Notes: a model not told the origin generated them from the letters alone. 64,000 bases of DNA from Paracoccus sp. (in: a-proteobacteria) (GCF_030538495.1 NZ_JAUNTW010000005.1:124001-188000), one strand, 5' to 3'; shown: positions 11,979 to 21,443, numbered from the stretch's first letter. Made by a program: numbers and translations.

Positions 11979-12019
11979 AAGTTTCCTTTGGTAACTTAGT
12001 AAGTTTCTCATAGAAACTT
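11979..12019. promoter_or_regulatory. Tandem operator pair for the ROK regulator
   Basis: Two 19-bp palindromes lie exactly 22 bases apart between the divergent ABC and ROK genes: AAGTTTCctttgGTAACTT (11979-11997, one mismatch) and AAGTTTCtcataGAAACTT (12001-12019, perfect). Both the left and right half-sites recur at a spacing of 22, about two helical turns, so two dimers could bind the same face. AT-rich palindromes of this size fit ROK repressors. The position covers both start regions, which predicts repression of the importer together with autoregulation. Confidence 0.75.
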
Positions 12020-12033
12020 AGTGCAACGATTTT

Positions 12034-13194
12034 ATGACGGGCGGCAGAAATATGGATGACATGGGGGTAACGACACCCGGCGCAGTCCTTGGCGCGGGCA
12101 GCCTGAACGCGCTGCCGCTCAGCGCGGCGGAACGTCAGATTTTCCATGTCATCCGCAACCTTAGCGGGCTGTCGCGGGTCGAAATCGCGGCGCAGACCGG
12201 GCTGTCGAAACCCACCGTGTCCAAGGCGCTGAAGAAACTGGCCGATGCCGGGCTGGTCAACGAAGAACGCGAACAGCCCAACGGCATGGGCCAGCCGATG
12301 ATCCGAATCACCCTGCGCGCGGCGGCCATGGGGCTGACCGGGATCAGCCTGTCCACGCGGGGGCTCTATGTCGCGGTCTGCGATCTGGCGGGGGAACCCG
12401 TCTGGAACAGCGCGCCCTGCGACACGCCCGAACCCGCGCAGATCATCCCGGCGGTTCTGGACCTGCTGGCCGATGCCGTGCGCGCGACGGGCGGGGCGGG
12501 CGATGTCGGGCTGGCGGTGCCGGGGCTGTTGGATCGCCACGGCACGATCTGCGAAATCACCCCGCGCCAGAGCCATATCCCCTTTGCCGATCTGATCGCC
12601 GCGCTGCGTCAGGCGCGGCCTGACGCCTGCGTCACCGCGTCCAGCCGCGCCGATCTGTTGCATCACGCGCTGACGCCGCAGGGGGCGGGGCGGGTGTCGT
12701 TTCAGTTGTCGATGGTGGATGGCATCGGCGGGCAGGTCTTTGACCGCGACCGGGCCTTTATCGGCGGGTTCAACATGGCGGGGAATATCGGCGCTTTGGC
12801 CCCCGATACCGGGCCGCGCCCGTCGCTGCCGGATTTGGCGGCGTTTCTGGGGGTGCCGGTCAGTGATCTGACGCTGGATGCGATCGCCGCGCGCCATGCC
12901 GCCGGCGACCCAGAGCTGGCCGAGTGGATCCGCAGCCGCGCCGCCGCGCTGTCGCCGGGGCTGGCGGCTCTGGTGCAGTTGATCAACCCTGAACAACTGG
13001 TTCTGGGCGGCAATCTGCCCAGCCGTGTTATCGCCGATCTGGCGGCGCATCTGGATTTTGCGGCCTATGACCACCCGGAACGGATGCCGCTGCCCCGGCC
13101 CTTGGTCATTATTTCCGACATCATCGGCGAACCCGCCCGCGCCCGCGCCGCTGCCTGCCTGCCGATGGCGCGGTTTATCTTTGGCACGACCTGA
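12034..13194 (+). CDS. ROK-family transcriptional repressor
   Basis: A winged-helix domain at about residues 28-85 (AAQTGLSKPTVSKALKKLADAGLV is within it) is fused to a ROK sugar-kinase-like domain. The second half keeps ROK features such as GLAVPGLLDRHG and LINPEQLVLGGNL. The zinc-binding cysteine cluster of Mlc/NagC-type proteins is not obvious, so it may differ in ligand sensing. In-frame ATGs at 12034, 12052 and 12061 all lack a strong ribosome site; I give the first. It is divergent from the ABC importer and should repress it through the tandem palindromes in between. Inducer unknown. Confidence 0.88.
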   Translation: MTGGRNMDDMGVTTPGAVLGAGSLNALPLSAAERQIFHVIRNLSGLSRVEIAAQTGLSKPTVSKALKKLADAGLVNEEREQPNGMGQPMIRITLRAAAMGLTGISLSTRGLYVAVCDLAGEPVWNSAPCDTPEPAQIIPAVLDLLADAVRATGGAGDVGLAVPGLLDRHGTICEITPRQSHIPFADLIAALRQARPDACVTASSRADLLHHALTPQGAGRVSFQLSMVDGIGGQVFDRDRAFIGGFNMAGNIGALAPDTGPRPSLPDLAAFLGVPVSDLTLDAIAARHAAGDPELAEWIRSRAAALSPGLAALVQLINPEQLVLGGNLPSRVIADLAAHLDFAAYDHPERMPLPRPLVIISDIIGEPARARAAACLPMARFIFGTT

Positions 13195-13198
13195 GGCG

Positions 13199-13552
13199 TC
13201 ACCCTTCGGGCCGCGTCACCAGATAGGCGGCGACCGTCAGACAGACCGTTGCCTGAATCGCAACCGCCCAGACCGGCACGCCCAGCCACGCGGTCAGCGC
13301 CACCCCGCCGGTCATGGCGGTGACGGCCCAGATTTTGGCCACGCGGCTGATCACGCCATGGCGTTTCCAGCGGCGGATCGGCGGGCCAAAATGGGGGTGG
13401 CGCAAAATCCGCATCCGCAGACGCGGCGATGATTTGCCAAAGGCCCAGACCGCGGCCAGCAAAAACGGCACCGTCGGCATGACGGGCAGGACGGCCCCGA
13501 TCACGGCCAGCCCGACACAGACCCAGCCCATCACCAGCCACAGCCACCGCAT
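13199..13552 (-). CDS. YbaN-type inner-membrane protein (DUF454)
   Basis: A 117-residue membrane protein with hydrophobic segments at about residues 5-40 and 75-105. The pattern GLAVIGAVLPVMPTVPFLLAAVWAFGKSSPRLRMRIL, quoted here in part as PVMPTVPFLL and AFGKSSPR, is the DUF454 signature. Function is not established for the family. Its ATG shares one base with the hemW stop, making it the last gene of the rph-rdgB-ridA-hemW unit, and it ends four bases from the convergent ROK gene. Confidence 0.85.
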   Translation of the reverse strand: MRWLWLVMGWVCVGLAVIGAVLPVMPTVPFLLAAVWAFGKSSPRLRMRILRHPHFGPPIRRWKRHGVISRVAKIWAVTAMTGGVALTAWLGVPVWAVAIQATVCLTVAAYLVTRPEG

Positions 13553-14709
13553 CAGATCGCCAAGTCGCGCAGGATGGCGTTCAGCAGCGGACGCCCGGCA
13601 TCGGTGGCGCGCAGGCGGTCGGCGCTGTCGCTGACCAGCCCCAATTCGACCAGATGCACAATGCGGCCCGCATCCAGCGGCTGACCGGCGAGACGGGCGA
13701 ACCGCGCCTTATCCAGCCCTTCGGCCAGACGCAGGGACATCAGCAGATATTCGGTCGCCTGTTCGTCCAGCGGCACCGGATCGCGCAAGGATTCGCCGCT
13801 GCCCAGCCGTTCGACCGCATCCAGCCACGCCCCCGGCGCGCGGTGCGATTCCGTGGCGACGCGGCCCGTGGGCAAGGTCAGCCGCCCATGCGCGCCGGGA
13901 CCAACCGCCGCCCAATCGCCTTGCCGCCAATAGACCAGATTGTGCCGGCTTTCGGAACCCGGGGGGGCGTGGTTTGAAATTTCGTATCCCAGCATCCCGG
14001 CGGCGGCGCAGATGTCCTGCGTGTCGGCATACATATCGGCGGATTGGTCATCATCGGGCAGATCGCGCAGCGTCCCCGCCGCCGCCCGCGCGCCGAATGC
14101 GGTGCCGGGTTCGACGGTCAGCTGATACAGCGACAGATGATCGACCGCCATATCCAAAGCCTCACGCAGTTCGGCCCGCCACGCCGCGCGGTCCTGACCT
14201 TGGCGGGCATAGATCAGATCGAAACTGACGCGCCGGAACACGCCGCGCGCCACGTCAAAGGCCGCGCGCGCCTCGGCCACGGAATGAAGGCGGCCCAGAC
14301 GGCGCAGATCGTCATCATTCAGCGCCTGAATCCCCATCGACAGCCGGTTGACGCCCGCGTCCGAAAACCCCTGAAAGCGGGTTTTTTCCACGCTGGTCGG
14401 GTTGGCCTCCAGCGTGATTTCGATGTCATTGGCGAATCCCCATGCCGCGCGGGCCGCAGCGATCACCGCATCCACCGTTTCGGGCAGCATCAGCGACGGC
14501 GTGCCGCCCCCGAAAAAGATGCTGCCCAGAACGCGCTCTGGCACCTGTTCGGCCAGCCGGGTGATTTCGGACACCAAAGCGTCGGCCCAGCGGGATTGAT
14601 CCACCCGGTCCACGACATGGCTGTTGAAATCGCAATAGGGGCATTTCGACGCGCAGAACGGCCAATGCACATACAGCCCAAATCCGCCATGCCGCCAGTC
14701 ATCGTTCAT
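13552..14709 (-). CDS. hemW: HemW, radical SAM heme chaperone
   Basis: HemW is a HemN-like radical SAM protein that carries heme rather than oxidising coproporphyrinogen. The SAM cluster motif is HWPFCASKCPYCDFN near residue 15-29, followed by the SIFFGGGTPS glycine motif and the HemN C-terminal domain. At 385 residues it is shorter than the true HemN encoded at 36677-38032, and its cysteine motif CxxxCxxC lacks the extra downstream Cys of HemN (CWFCAC). It overlaps ridA by four bases. Confidence 0.9.
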   Translation of the reverse strand: MNDDWRHGGFGLYVHWPFCASKCPYCDFNSHVVDRVDQSRWADALVSEITRLAEQVPERVLGSIFFGGGTPSLMLPETVDAVIAAARAAWGFANDIEITLEANPTSVEKTRFQGFSDAGVNRLSMGIQALNDDDLRRLGRLHSVAEARAAFDVARGVFRRVSFDLIYARQGQDRAAWRAELREALDMAVDHLSLYQLTVEPGTAFGARAAAGTLRDLPDDDQSADMYADTQDICAAAGMLGYEISNHAPPGSESRHNLVYWRQGDWAAVGPGAHGRLTLPTGRVATESHRAPGAWLDAVERLGSGESLRDPVPLDEQATEYLLMSLRLAEGLDKARFARLAGQPLDAGRIVHLVELGLVSDSADRLRATDAGRPLLNAILRDLAI

Positions 14710-15077
14710 CGCAGGGCCGTGACCTGTATTTCGATCTGCATTTCGGGGCGGATCAGACCGGCCACGATCATGGTGGCGGCGGGGCGGATATCGCCCAGAA
14801 CCGCGCCCAGAACCGGGGTGATCTGATCGACCAGTGCCGCATCGGTGATGATGTATTCCACCCGCACCACATCCGACATGGCAAAGCCTGCCTGACGCAG
14901 CGTGGCGTCGATGGTGGCAAAGGCGTTGCGGGCCTGATCGGCGGCGCTGTCGGGCATGGTCATGGTGGCGTAATCATATCCGGTTGTCCCGGATACGAAA
15001 CACCAATCCCCCTTGACCACGGCGCGGCTGTAACCCAGTGCGGCTTCAAACGGCGATCCGGTCGAGATTTTACGCAA
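14706..15077 (-). CDS. RidA family protein
   Basis: A 123-residue protein of the RidA/YjgF/YER057c family, which deaminates reactive enamine/imine intermediates made by PLP enzymes. Visible marks are GYSRAVVKGDWCFVSGTTGYD and the C-terminal IRPAATMIVAGLIRPEMQIEIQ region, where Arg of RPA is the usual active-site residue. The start is a TTG at 15077 overlapping rdgB by eight bases, with a G-rich stretch just upstream on the coding strand; no ATG is available near the N-terminus. Confidence 0.87.
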   Translation of the reverse strand: MRKISTGSPFEAALGYSRAVVKGDWCFVSGTTGYDYATMTMPDSAADQARNAFATIDATLRQAGFAMSDVVRVEYIITDAALVDQITPVLGAVLGDIRPAATMIVAGLIRPEMQIEIQVTALR

Positions 15078-15678
15078 AGCACCCCCCGATCATCGCATCC
15101 ACGGCCCGCGCCCGGTGGCTGAGGCGGTTTTTTTCATCCGCCGTCATTTCGCCCAGCGTTTGGTCGTGGCCGTCGGGAACAAAAATCGGGTCATAGCCAT
15201 GCCCCTGCACCCCGCGCATCGGCCAGACGACGCGGCCGGGCAGGACGCCCTGAAACACTTCGTCATGACCATCGGGCCACATCAGGCACAGGGTGCAGTT
15301 GAACTGCGCCGTGCGGGGTTCGGGGGCATTGATCGCCTGCAATTCGTCCCACGTCCGACGCATGGCCATGGGGAAATCGCGGCCCTGCGGGGTTTCCGCC
15401 CAATCGGCGGTGTAAACGCCCGGCGCGCCACCCAAGGCATCCACGCTGATGCCGCTGTCGTCGGACAAAGCGGGTAGGCCGGTGGCGTCCACGGCGGCGC
15501 GCGCCTTGATCCGGGCGTTGCCGATGAAGTTGTCTTCGGTTTCAACGGGTTCGGCCAGACCCATTTCGGCGGCGCCGACAACGTCGACGCCATAAGGCGC
15601 CAGCAGCGCGCGCATTTCCGCCAGCTTACCGGCGTTATGGGTCGCAAAGATCAGCCGTTTTTCGCGAAACGCCCTCAT
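15070..15678 (-). CDS. rdgB: RdgB/HAM1 non-canonical purine NTP pyrophosphatase
   Basis: This house-cleaning enzyme hydrolyses dITP, XTP and similar nucleotides to monophosphates, keeping them out of DNA. The 202-residue sequence has the HAM1 signature: [17 protein letters not shown] at the N-terminus, [19 protein letters not shown] in the middle, and [12 protein letters not shown] with AEKN-like [13 protein letters not shown] at the C-terminus. The ATG overlaps the rph stop (ATGA). The rph-rdgB pairing is common in alphaproteobacteria. Confidence 0.95.
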   Translation of the reverse strand: MRAFREKRLIFATHNAGKLAEMRALLAPYGVDVVGAAEMGLAEPVETEDNFIGNARIKARAAVDATGLPALSDDSGISVDALGGAPGVYTADWAETPQGRDFPMAMRRTWDELQAINAPEPRTAQFNCTLCLMWPDGHDEVFQGVLPGRVVWPMRGVQGHGYDPIFVPDGHDQTLGEMTADEKNRLSHRARAVDAMIGGCFA

Positions 15679-16388
15679 GCCACGGCGGCCTTTTGGGCGG
15701 CGACCAGTTCGGCCATGCCGTCGCCCGCCAAATCCAGCAGGCGGGTCATTTCGTCGCGGGAAAAGGCTGCGCCTTCGGCCGACATCTGCACCTCGATCAT
15801 GCGGCCCGCGCCGGTCATCACGAAATTACCGTCGGTGCCAGCCTCGCTGTCTTCGGCATAGTCCAGATCCAGAACGGGCTGGCCCGCATAGATGCCGCAG
15901 CTGACAGCGGCGACGTGATCCAGAATCGGATCGCTGGTCAGCGCGCCGGTTTTCAGCAATTTATTCACCGCCAGACGCAGCGCGACCCACCCGCCGGTGA
16001 TGGACGCGCAGCGCGTGCCGCCATCGGCCTGCATCACATCGCAGTCAATCACGATCTGACGTTCGCCCAAGGCCAGCAGATCAACGCCCGCGCGCAGGCT
16101 GCGCCCGATCAGCCGCTGGATTTCCTGCGTGCGGCCCGATTGTTTGCCGGCTGCGGCCTCGCGCCGGTTGCGGCTGTGGGTGGCGCGGGGCAACATGCCG
16201 TATTCGGCGGTGACCCAACCCTTGCCGGTGCCTTTCAGGAAACGGGGGGCGGTGTCTTCGATGGATGCGGTGCACAGCACATGCGTATCGCCCACGCGGA
16301 TCAGGCACGATCCTTCGGCGTGACGCATCACCCCGGTTTCAATTGAAATCGGGCGCATTTGGGCTAAGGTCCGGCCAGAGGGGCGCAT
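15675..16388 (-). CDS. rph: Ribonuclease PH
   Basis: RNase PH is a phosphorolytic 3'-5' exoribonuclease that trims tRNA 3' ends. The protein is 237 residues, full length for the family. It opens [13 protein letters not shown], contains [18 protein letters not shown] and [20 protein letters not shown], and ends with a [19 protein letters not shown] segment carrying conserved acidic residues. The ATG at 16388 follows AAGGACG at good spacing. It heads the minus-strand operon and is divergent from hrcA. Confidence 0.95.
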   Translation of the reverse strand: MRPSGRTLAQMRPISIETGVMRHAEGSCLIRVGDTHVLCTASIEDTAPRFLKGTGKGWVTAEYGMLPRATHSRNRREAAAGKQSGRTQEIQRLIGRSLRAGVDLLALGERQIVIDCDVMQADGGTRCASITGGWVALRLAVNKLLKTGALTSDPILDHVAAVSCGIYAGQPVLDLDYAEDSEAGTDGNFVMTGAGRMIEVQMSAEGAAFSRDEMTRLLDLAGDGMAELVAAQKAAVA

Positions 16389-16461
16389 TACGTCGTCCTT
16401 TTCTAATGAATACCGCCCAGATACCGCCCGACCGGCACCCCGCGCAACCCTAAGGACGGCG

Positions 16462-17517
16462 ATGAGCCAGGAAACACTGTTAAACGAATTAAACGACCGC
16501 TCGCGCGAGGTGTTTCGCCGCGTCGTCGAAACCTATTTGCAGACGGGCGAACCCGTGGGGTCGCGCACGCTGACCCGCGCGCTGTCGGAAAAGCTGAGCG
16601 CCGCGACGATCCGCAATGTCATGCAGGATCTGGAACTGATGGGGCTGTTGGACAGCCCGCATGTGTCGGCGGGACGGCTGCCGTCGCAACAGGGACTGCG
16701 CCTGTTCGTCGATGGCATGTTAGAGGTGGACCCCGTGGCCCCCACCGACCGCGCGGCCATTGATCAGACGCTGGGCAATGACGATCCCGAAACCGGGGTG
16801 CTGCTGGACCGTGTCAGCACGGCGCTGTCATCGATCACGCGGGGCGCGTCGCTGGTGCTGATGCCCAAACATCAGGCCCCGGTGCGCCATATCGAATTTG
16901 TCAGTCTGGGGCCGGATCGCGCGCTTGTCGTGTTGGTCTTTGCCGATGGGCATGTGGAAAACCGCATTTTCACCCCGCCCCCCGGCCAAACCCCGTCATC
17001 CATGCGCGAGGCCGGGAATTTCCTGAACGCCATGGCATCGGGGCGGACGCTGGCCGAACTGGTCAGCCATATCAGCGTTGAAATTGCCCGCAGGCGTCAG
17101 GAACTGGATGTGCTGGCCGCCGAACTGGTGCAATCGGGGCTGGCGGTCTGGGGCAATGAAAGCCATGACCCCCGCCTGATCGTGCGCGGACGCGCCAATC
17201 TCTTGGACAGCGAAGCCGCCGATCTGGACCGCATCCGCGTGCTGTTTGACGATCTGGAACGCAAGCGCGACATCGTGGAATTTCTGGAACTGACCGAACA
17301 GGGCGAGGGCGTGCGCATTTTTATCGGGTCCGAAAACACGCTTTTTTCGCTTTCGGGTTCCGCTTTGATCGTTTCCCCCTATATGAATGCCGACCGTAAG
17401 ATAGTAGGCGCTGTGGGCGTGATTGGTCCGACCCGGTTAAATTATGGCCGGATCGTGCCGATTGTCGATTACACCGCGCAGCTGGTCGGTCGGGTGCTGT
17501 CCGGCCGGAAAGGATAA
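16462..17517 (+). CDS. hrcA: Heat-inducible transcription repressor HrcA
   Basis: HrcA represses heat-shock genes by binding CIRCE palindromes and is folded by GroEL. At 351 residues it is full length. The N-terminal winged helix contains [21 protein letters not shown] and [19 protein letters not shown], followed by the GAF-like and C-terminal parts. It precedes grpE, which starts only a few bases after its stop. No CIRCE element is visible in the 73-base gap to rph, so its own expression may not be CIRCE-controlled. Confidence 0.95.
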   Translation: MSQETLLNELNDRSREVFRRVVETYLQTGEPVGSRTLTRALSEKLSAATIRNVMQDLELMGLLDSPHVSAGRLPSQQGLRLFVDGMLEVDPVAPTDRAAIDQTLGNDDPETGVLLDRVSTALSSITRGASLVLMPKHQAPVRHIEFVSLGPDRALVVLVFADGHVENRIFTPPPGQTPSSMREAGNFLNAMASGRTLAELVSHISVEIARRRQELDVLAAELVQSGLAVWGNESHDPRLIVRGRANLLDSEAADLDRIRVLFDDLERKRDIVEFLELTEQGEGVRIFIGSENTLFSLSGSALIVSPYMNADRKIVGAVGVIGPTRLNYGRIVPIVDYTAQLVGRVLSGRKG

Positions 17518-17523
17518 GTGAAG

Positions 17524-18048
17524 ATGAGCGATCAGAACAACGAACCGCAGAACGATTTTCTGGATGACCCGCTGGCCGATCTTGGCGATGACATTGCGCA
17601 ACTGACCGCCGAACGCGATGAATTCCGCGATAAATTCCTGCGCGCCCTGGCCGATGCCGAAAACGCCCGCAAACGCGCCGACAAAGAACGCCGCGACGCC
17701 GAACAATATGGCGGCACCCGTTTGGCGCGCGATCTGTTGCCGGTGCATGACGCGCTGAGCCGCGCCTTGGACGCGGCGCCCGAGGGCGAACAGGGCGCGG
17801 CCTTTGTCGAAGGGGTGGAGCTGACCCTGCGCGAATTGTCCAACGTCTTTGCCAAACACGGCATTGTGGTGATTCGTCCCGAATTGGGTGATCGCTTCGA
17901 CCCCACCATCCACGAAGCCATGTTCGAGGCCCCCGTCCCCGCCACCCGCGCGGGCGACATCATTCAGGTGATGGATAACGGCTTTATGCTGCATGACCGG
18001 CTGTTGCGCCCGGCCAAGGTGGGCGTGTCGTCCACCCCGGCATCGTGA
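17524..18048 (+). CDS. grpE: GrpE nucleotide exchange factor
   Basis: GrpE releases ADP from DnaK in the protein-folding cycle. The ATG at 17524 sits nine bases after AGGA; a GTG at 17518 in the same frame is the alternative. The 174-residue product has an acidic N-terminus, a long coiled coil with LTAERDEFRDKFLRALADAENARKRADKE (quoted in part as LADAENARKRADKE), and the C-terminal beta part with IVQVMDNGFMLHDRLLRPA-like IIQVMDNGFMLHDRLLRPA. It forms a unit with hrcA. Confidence 0.95.
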   Translation: MSDQNNEPQNDFLDDPLADLGDDIAQLTAERDEFRDKFLRALADAENARKRADKERRDAEQYGGTRLARDLLPVHDALSRALDAAPEGEQGAAFVEGVELTLRELSNVFAKHGIVVIRPELGDRFDPTIHEAMFEAPVPATRAGDIIQVMDNGFMLHDRLLRPAKVGVSSTPAS

Positions 18049-19390
18049 AACGGGCATCGTGACGGGGTGCGCGCGGCGGTGATGGCGCGCGTGGATGGGG
18101 GCGGCGTGGACTTCGCCGGATCGCGTTGATCCTCGCCATTGCGCCATGTCGCTTGGTCCTGCGCCGGATTGGACGGGCAGGGCGTCTGGCCCCGCCGGTT
18201 GGGTGTTCATCTGCTGGGCGGTCGCAATGCTGGGTTCACGCGCACCTTGCCGGATCGCGTCGATCCACGCTGATGATCCGGGGCGCGGGTGATGTGGCGC
18301 GACGTTTATCGGCACGGCTGTTATCTGGGCATCAGGCGCGAACCTTTCCAGATGCCCGTCGCCCGCGCCGCGTGTTTGGATGGCCTCTATTCCTGCGCCG
18401 CTTTGGTGTTCATCCATGCCGGGTTGCGCGGGGTGGATCGGGTGGACCCACCCGCATCGCATTGACGCGCCGGTGATGTCCGTCCCGGTGATGTCCTTTA
18501 TCCGCATCCCCGCGCGGCTGTATGGGCGGCTTTGGGTTGCGGTTTCAGCAGGTATTCCCGCGCAGCCTGCCTAGAGGGCCGCGGTAACGCGCACGACCTG
18601 CGTTCCATGCCCTTTGTTCGCATAGCGGTGCGCTGCGTCCGTTTCCACGGACAGGACGGCCTGCATACCCCCCGCTGGCGTTCACCCGACGGGCACGGTC
18701 GTTCCGCATGTCGCCTATCCGCGTCCCGGTGGCGCATGCGCCTGCCCCGCCTTCAGCCCCCAAACCTTGCCCCGTTGAACGCGTGATCCCGATGGCCGCA
18801 CCCACAATCCCCGCAGCAAACACCGCGATCAACCGGGCCGCTGCGCATCGGCCCCTTGCGGCGTGACGCCGACCCATGCGGGCATGACCCCGCACGCATC
18901 CGCCTCAACGGCCCCCGGTGCGGCTCCGTCCAGGCGCGATGCCGACCCCCGCATATCGGCTGATATGCACGCGGCGTCGGGCCATATGTGCGACATTATC
19001 CCCTGCGTATCCACCAAAACGCCCCTCTAAGCACAACCATCTGTCCGCGCTGTTCGCACATATCCAAAGCCGTCCGCCGTGCGGCGGTTCATCGGGTCTG
19101 GTGCGACGATTGCCTGATCTGGACGGATGCCATTCCACGATCCGACCGTTCCAATTCCGCACCCATCACCACAGCCACCAAAACACGAAGATAGCGCGCC
19201 GCATGCTCGTCCCCATCAGACATGGCCGCATCTTTGTTCCTGATCGCATGGTCGCCCCATAGCGCGAGCGATGCCATCCCCGCCTTCCCTGCGAACGGGT
19301 GCGAACCGTGGTGGCCCCCGCAAAACCCATATTGCCAGACCTCGGCCCCTTCTGGCACCATGGCCCAGACATCCCGGAGGAGAACACCAT
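18049..19390. other. 1.34-kb tract without recognisable genes
   Basis: No reading frame on either strand here has a recognisable domain; the open frames are short and rich in Arg, Pro and His, as expected of shadow frames. Visible structure: an 18-base imperfect direct repeat GCCGGATCGCGTtGATCC (18115-18132 and 18249-18266), CCGGTGATGTCC twice (18470-18481 and 18485-18496), a perfect palindrome GCATATCggctGATATGC (18951-18968) and CCGCCGtgCGGCGG (19074-19087). It could be decayed coding DNA, a long regulatory leader for the formaldehyde genes or an unrecognised RNA gene. Confidence 0.6.
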
Positions 19391-20518
19391 ATGAGAACCC
19401 GCGCAGCCGTCGCAATCGAGGCCGGAAAACCGCTGGAAGTGATGGAGGTCAATCTGGAAGGCCCCAAAGCCGGCGAAGTTCTGGTTGAAATCAAGGCCAC
19501 CGGCATTTGCCACACCGACGAATTCACCCTGTCGGGCGCCGATCCTGAAGGGCTGTTTCCGTCCATTCTGGGCCATGAAGGCGCGGGCGTCGTGGTCGAG
19601 GTCGGCCCCGGTGTCACCAGCGTGAAACCGGGCGATCATGTCATCCCGCTTTATACCCCGGAATGTCGCCAATGCGCGTCCTGTCTGTCGGGCAAAACCA
19701 ATATGTGCCACGCGATCCGCGGCACGCAGGGGCAGGGGCTGATGCCGGACGGGACCACGCGGTTCAGCATGTTGGACGGCACCCCGATCCATCATTACAT
19801 GGGCTGTTCGACCTTTTCCAATTACACCGTGCTGCCCGAAATTGCCGTCGCCAAGGTGCGCGAGGACGCGCCGTTCGATAAAATCTGTTACATCGGTTGC
19901 GGCGTGACGACCGGGATTGGCGCCGTGATTTACACCGCCAAGGTGCATATCGGGGCCAAGGCCGTGGTGTTCGGTCTGGGCGGCATCGGCCTGAACGTCA
20001 TTCAGGGCCTGCGTCTGGCGGGCGCGGATATGATCATCGGCGTGGACCTGAATCCCGCGAAAAAGGACATGGCCGAACGGTTCGGCATGACGCATTTCAT
20101 CAATCCCAAAGATTGCGACAATGTGGTTCAGGAAATCGTCAATCTGACGAAAACCCCCTTCGATCAGATCGGCGGCGCGGATTATTCATTCGACTGCACC
20201 GGCAACGTCAATGTGATGCGTCAGGCACTGGAATGCACGCATCGCGGCTGGGGTCAGTCCATCGTGATCGGCGTGGCACCTGCCGGTGCGGAGATCAGCA
20301 CCCGCCCGTTCCAGCTGGTCACGGGCCGCGTGTGGAAAGGCAGCGCCTTTGGGGGCGCGCGGGGGCGCACCGATGTGCCGAAAATCGTCGATTGGTATAT
20401 GGAGGGCAAAATCGAAATCGACCCGATGATCACCCACACCCTGACGCTGGACGAGATCAACAAAGGCTTTGATCTGATGCATGCAGGCGAATCGATTCGT
20501 TCGGTCGTTCTTTACTGA
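19391..20518 (+). CDS. flhA: S-(hydroxymethyl)glutathione dehydrogenase / class III alcohol dehydrogenase
   Basis: It oxidises S-hydroxymethylglutathione, formed from formaldehyde and glutathione, to S-formylglutathione with NAD+. The 375-residue protein has the zinc-dependent ADH fold: catalytic zinc residues in GICHTDEF and GHEGAG, the structural zinc cluster [15 protein letters not shown], and the NAD motif [12 protein letters not shown]. The ATG at 19391 follows GGAGG at ideal spacing. The matching hydrolase is encoded at 22271-23104. The Paracoccus name flhA is used (unrelated to the flagellar gene); adhI and frmA are synonyms. Confidence 0.95.
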   Translation: MRTRAAVAIEAGKPLEVMEVNLEGPKAGEVLVEIKATGICHTDEFTLSGADPEGLFPSILGHEGAGVVVEVGPGVTSVKPGDHVIPLYTPECRQCASCLSGKTNMCHAIRGTQGQGLMPDGTTRFSMLDGTPIHHYMGCSTFSNYTVLPEIAVAKVREDAPFDKICYIGCGVTTGIGAVIYTAKVHIGAKAVVFGLGGIGLNVIQGLRLAGADMIIGVDLNPAKKDMAERFGMTHFINPKDCDNVVQEIVNLTKTPFDQIGGADYSFDCTGNVNVMRQALECTHRGWGQSIVIGVAPAGAEISTRPFQLVTGRVWKGSAFGGARGRTDVPKIVDWYMEGKIEIDPMITHTLTLDEINKGFDLMHAGESIRSVVLY

Positions 20519-20543
20519 TCCTTAAACCCTGCTTAGGTAAAAG

Positions 20544-20570
20544 GACGGCGGGGCCACTGGTCCCGCCGTC
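20544..20570 (+). terminator. Hairpin after the class III alcohol dehydrogenase gene
   Basis: A perfect 9-bp inverted repeat GACGGCGGG / CCCGCCGTC with a 9-base loop follows the stop by about 25 bases. There is no run of T, so it is either a weak terminator or an mRNA-stabilising end. Confidence 0.5.
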
Positions 20571-20592
20571 ACATTACGAAAGGATCGGGCCG

Positions 20593-21225
20593 ATGCGCCA
20601 ATACTGGCTGGACGAAGACGACGACGAACAGAACGACCGCCCACAGGCTGGCGATGCAGATGGCGGCCTTGGCCTGCCCCAGACGGATAATATCGGCAAA
20701 TTGTATTTCAAATCCCGCACGGTGATCGTGGCGGGGCCGATCAATGACAAACTGGCGCAGCGCACGGTTGCGCATCTTCTGGCTCTGGCGCAGGAAAGCG
20801 ACGCGCCGATCAATATGCTGATTTCGTCGCCGGGCGGTCACGTCGAATCGGGCGATATGATCCATGACGTGATCAAATTCATTCGCCCCACGGTGCGCAC
20901 GATCGGGTCGGGCTGGGTGGCGTCGGCCGGCGCGCTGATCTTTGTGGGGGCGGAACGTGAAAACCGGTTCTGTCTGCCGAATACGCGGTTCCTGATCCAC
21001 CAGCCGTCGGGCGGCATCGGCGGCACATCGTCGGATATGATGATTCAGGCCGAACAGGTGCGCCAGATGCGCGACCGCCTGAACCAGATCTTTGCCGACG
21101 CGACGGGTCAGACGCTGGACCGGATCGAAGCCGACACGCAGCGCGATTTCTGGCTGAACACGCAAGAGGCACTGGATTATGGCCTTCTGGGTCGCGTCAT
21201 CACCAGCGTTGATGATCTGACGTGA
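20593..21225 (+). CDS. clpP: ClpP-family serine protease subunit
   Basis: ClpP forms the barrel-shaped peptidase that degrades substrates unfolded by ClpA or ClpX. The 210-residue protein has the complete triad: Ser111 in GWVASAGAL, His136 in FLIHQPSGG and Asp185 in ADTQRDFW, at the same positions as in the E. coli precursor. The N-terminus is unusual, with an acidic stretch DEDDDEQNDRP and about 30 residues before the core. It lies between the two formaldehyde-oxidation genes. Whether it is the housekeeping ClpP or a second paralogue cannot be decided here. Confidence 0.88.
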   Translation: MRQYWLDEDDDEQNDRPQAGDADGGLGLPQTDNIGKLYFKSRTVIVAGPINDKLAQRTVAHLLALAQESDAPINMLISSPGGHVESGDMIHDVIKFIRPTVRTIGSGWVASAGALIFVGAERENRFCLPNTRFLIHQPSGGIGGTSSDMMIQAEQVRQMRDRLNQIFADATGQTLDRIEADTQRDFWLNTQEALDYGLLGRVITSVDDLT

Positions 21226-21370
21226 CAGGGCGCGGCAGGGCGGCGCCGGTGATCGGGGCCGTCCGCTGTTGGTGGGTGGGGGTGTGTTCAGGATCGGCCC
21301 CCGCCATCATTGCCTTTGTTGTTGGATGGGTTTCCCTTTGGGTATTGGGGCGGATGGCGCGCGATTCGGC

Positions 21371-21443
21371 GGCGGTGCGTGATCGCCGCACCCAACCCCT
21401 GTGCCACAACGGTTTCCCCGGCGGGTCGCACCGAAAGGCGGAT
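21371..21443 (+). repeat. 73-base direct repeat, copy A
   Basis: This segment aligns without gaps to 21727-21799, 66 of 73 bases being identical by my count. The shared core includes GATCGMCGCACCCAACCCC and GTGCCACAACGGTTTCCC, and both copies end CACCGAAAGGCGGAT or CGCACCGAAAGGCGGAT. Both are preceded at a short distance by ATGGCGCGCGATT. On the minus strand one frame reads ETVVAQGLGAAITHRR in this copy, similar to the other copy, so an ancestral coding origin is possible. Confidence 0.85.

Noticed and set aside
13552..14709. HemW gene as a second coproporphyrinogen oxidase
   Set aside because: It has the shorter HemW cysteine motif and length; the true HemN is at 36677-38032.
16389..16461. 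CIRCE element expected near hrcA
   Set aside because: No TTAGCACTC-N9-GAGTGCTAA-like sequence is present in the gap.
17437..18507. Long minus-strand open frame across grpE
   Set aside because: It is antisense to hrcA/grpE, is rich in His, Gln, Arg and Gly like other shadow frames in GC-rich DNA, and has no recognisable domain.
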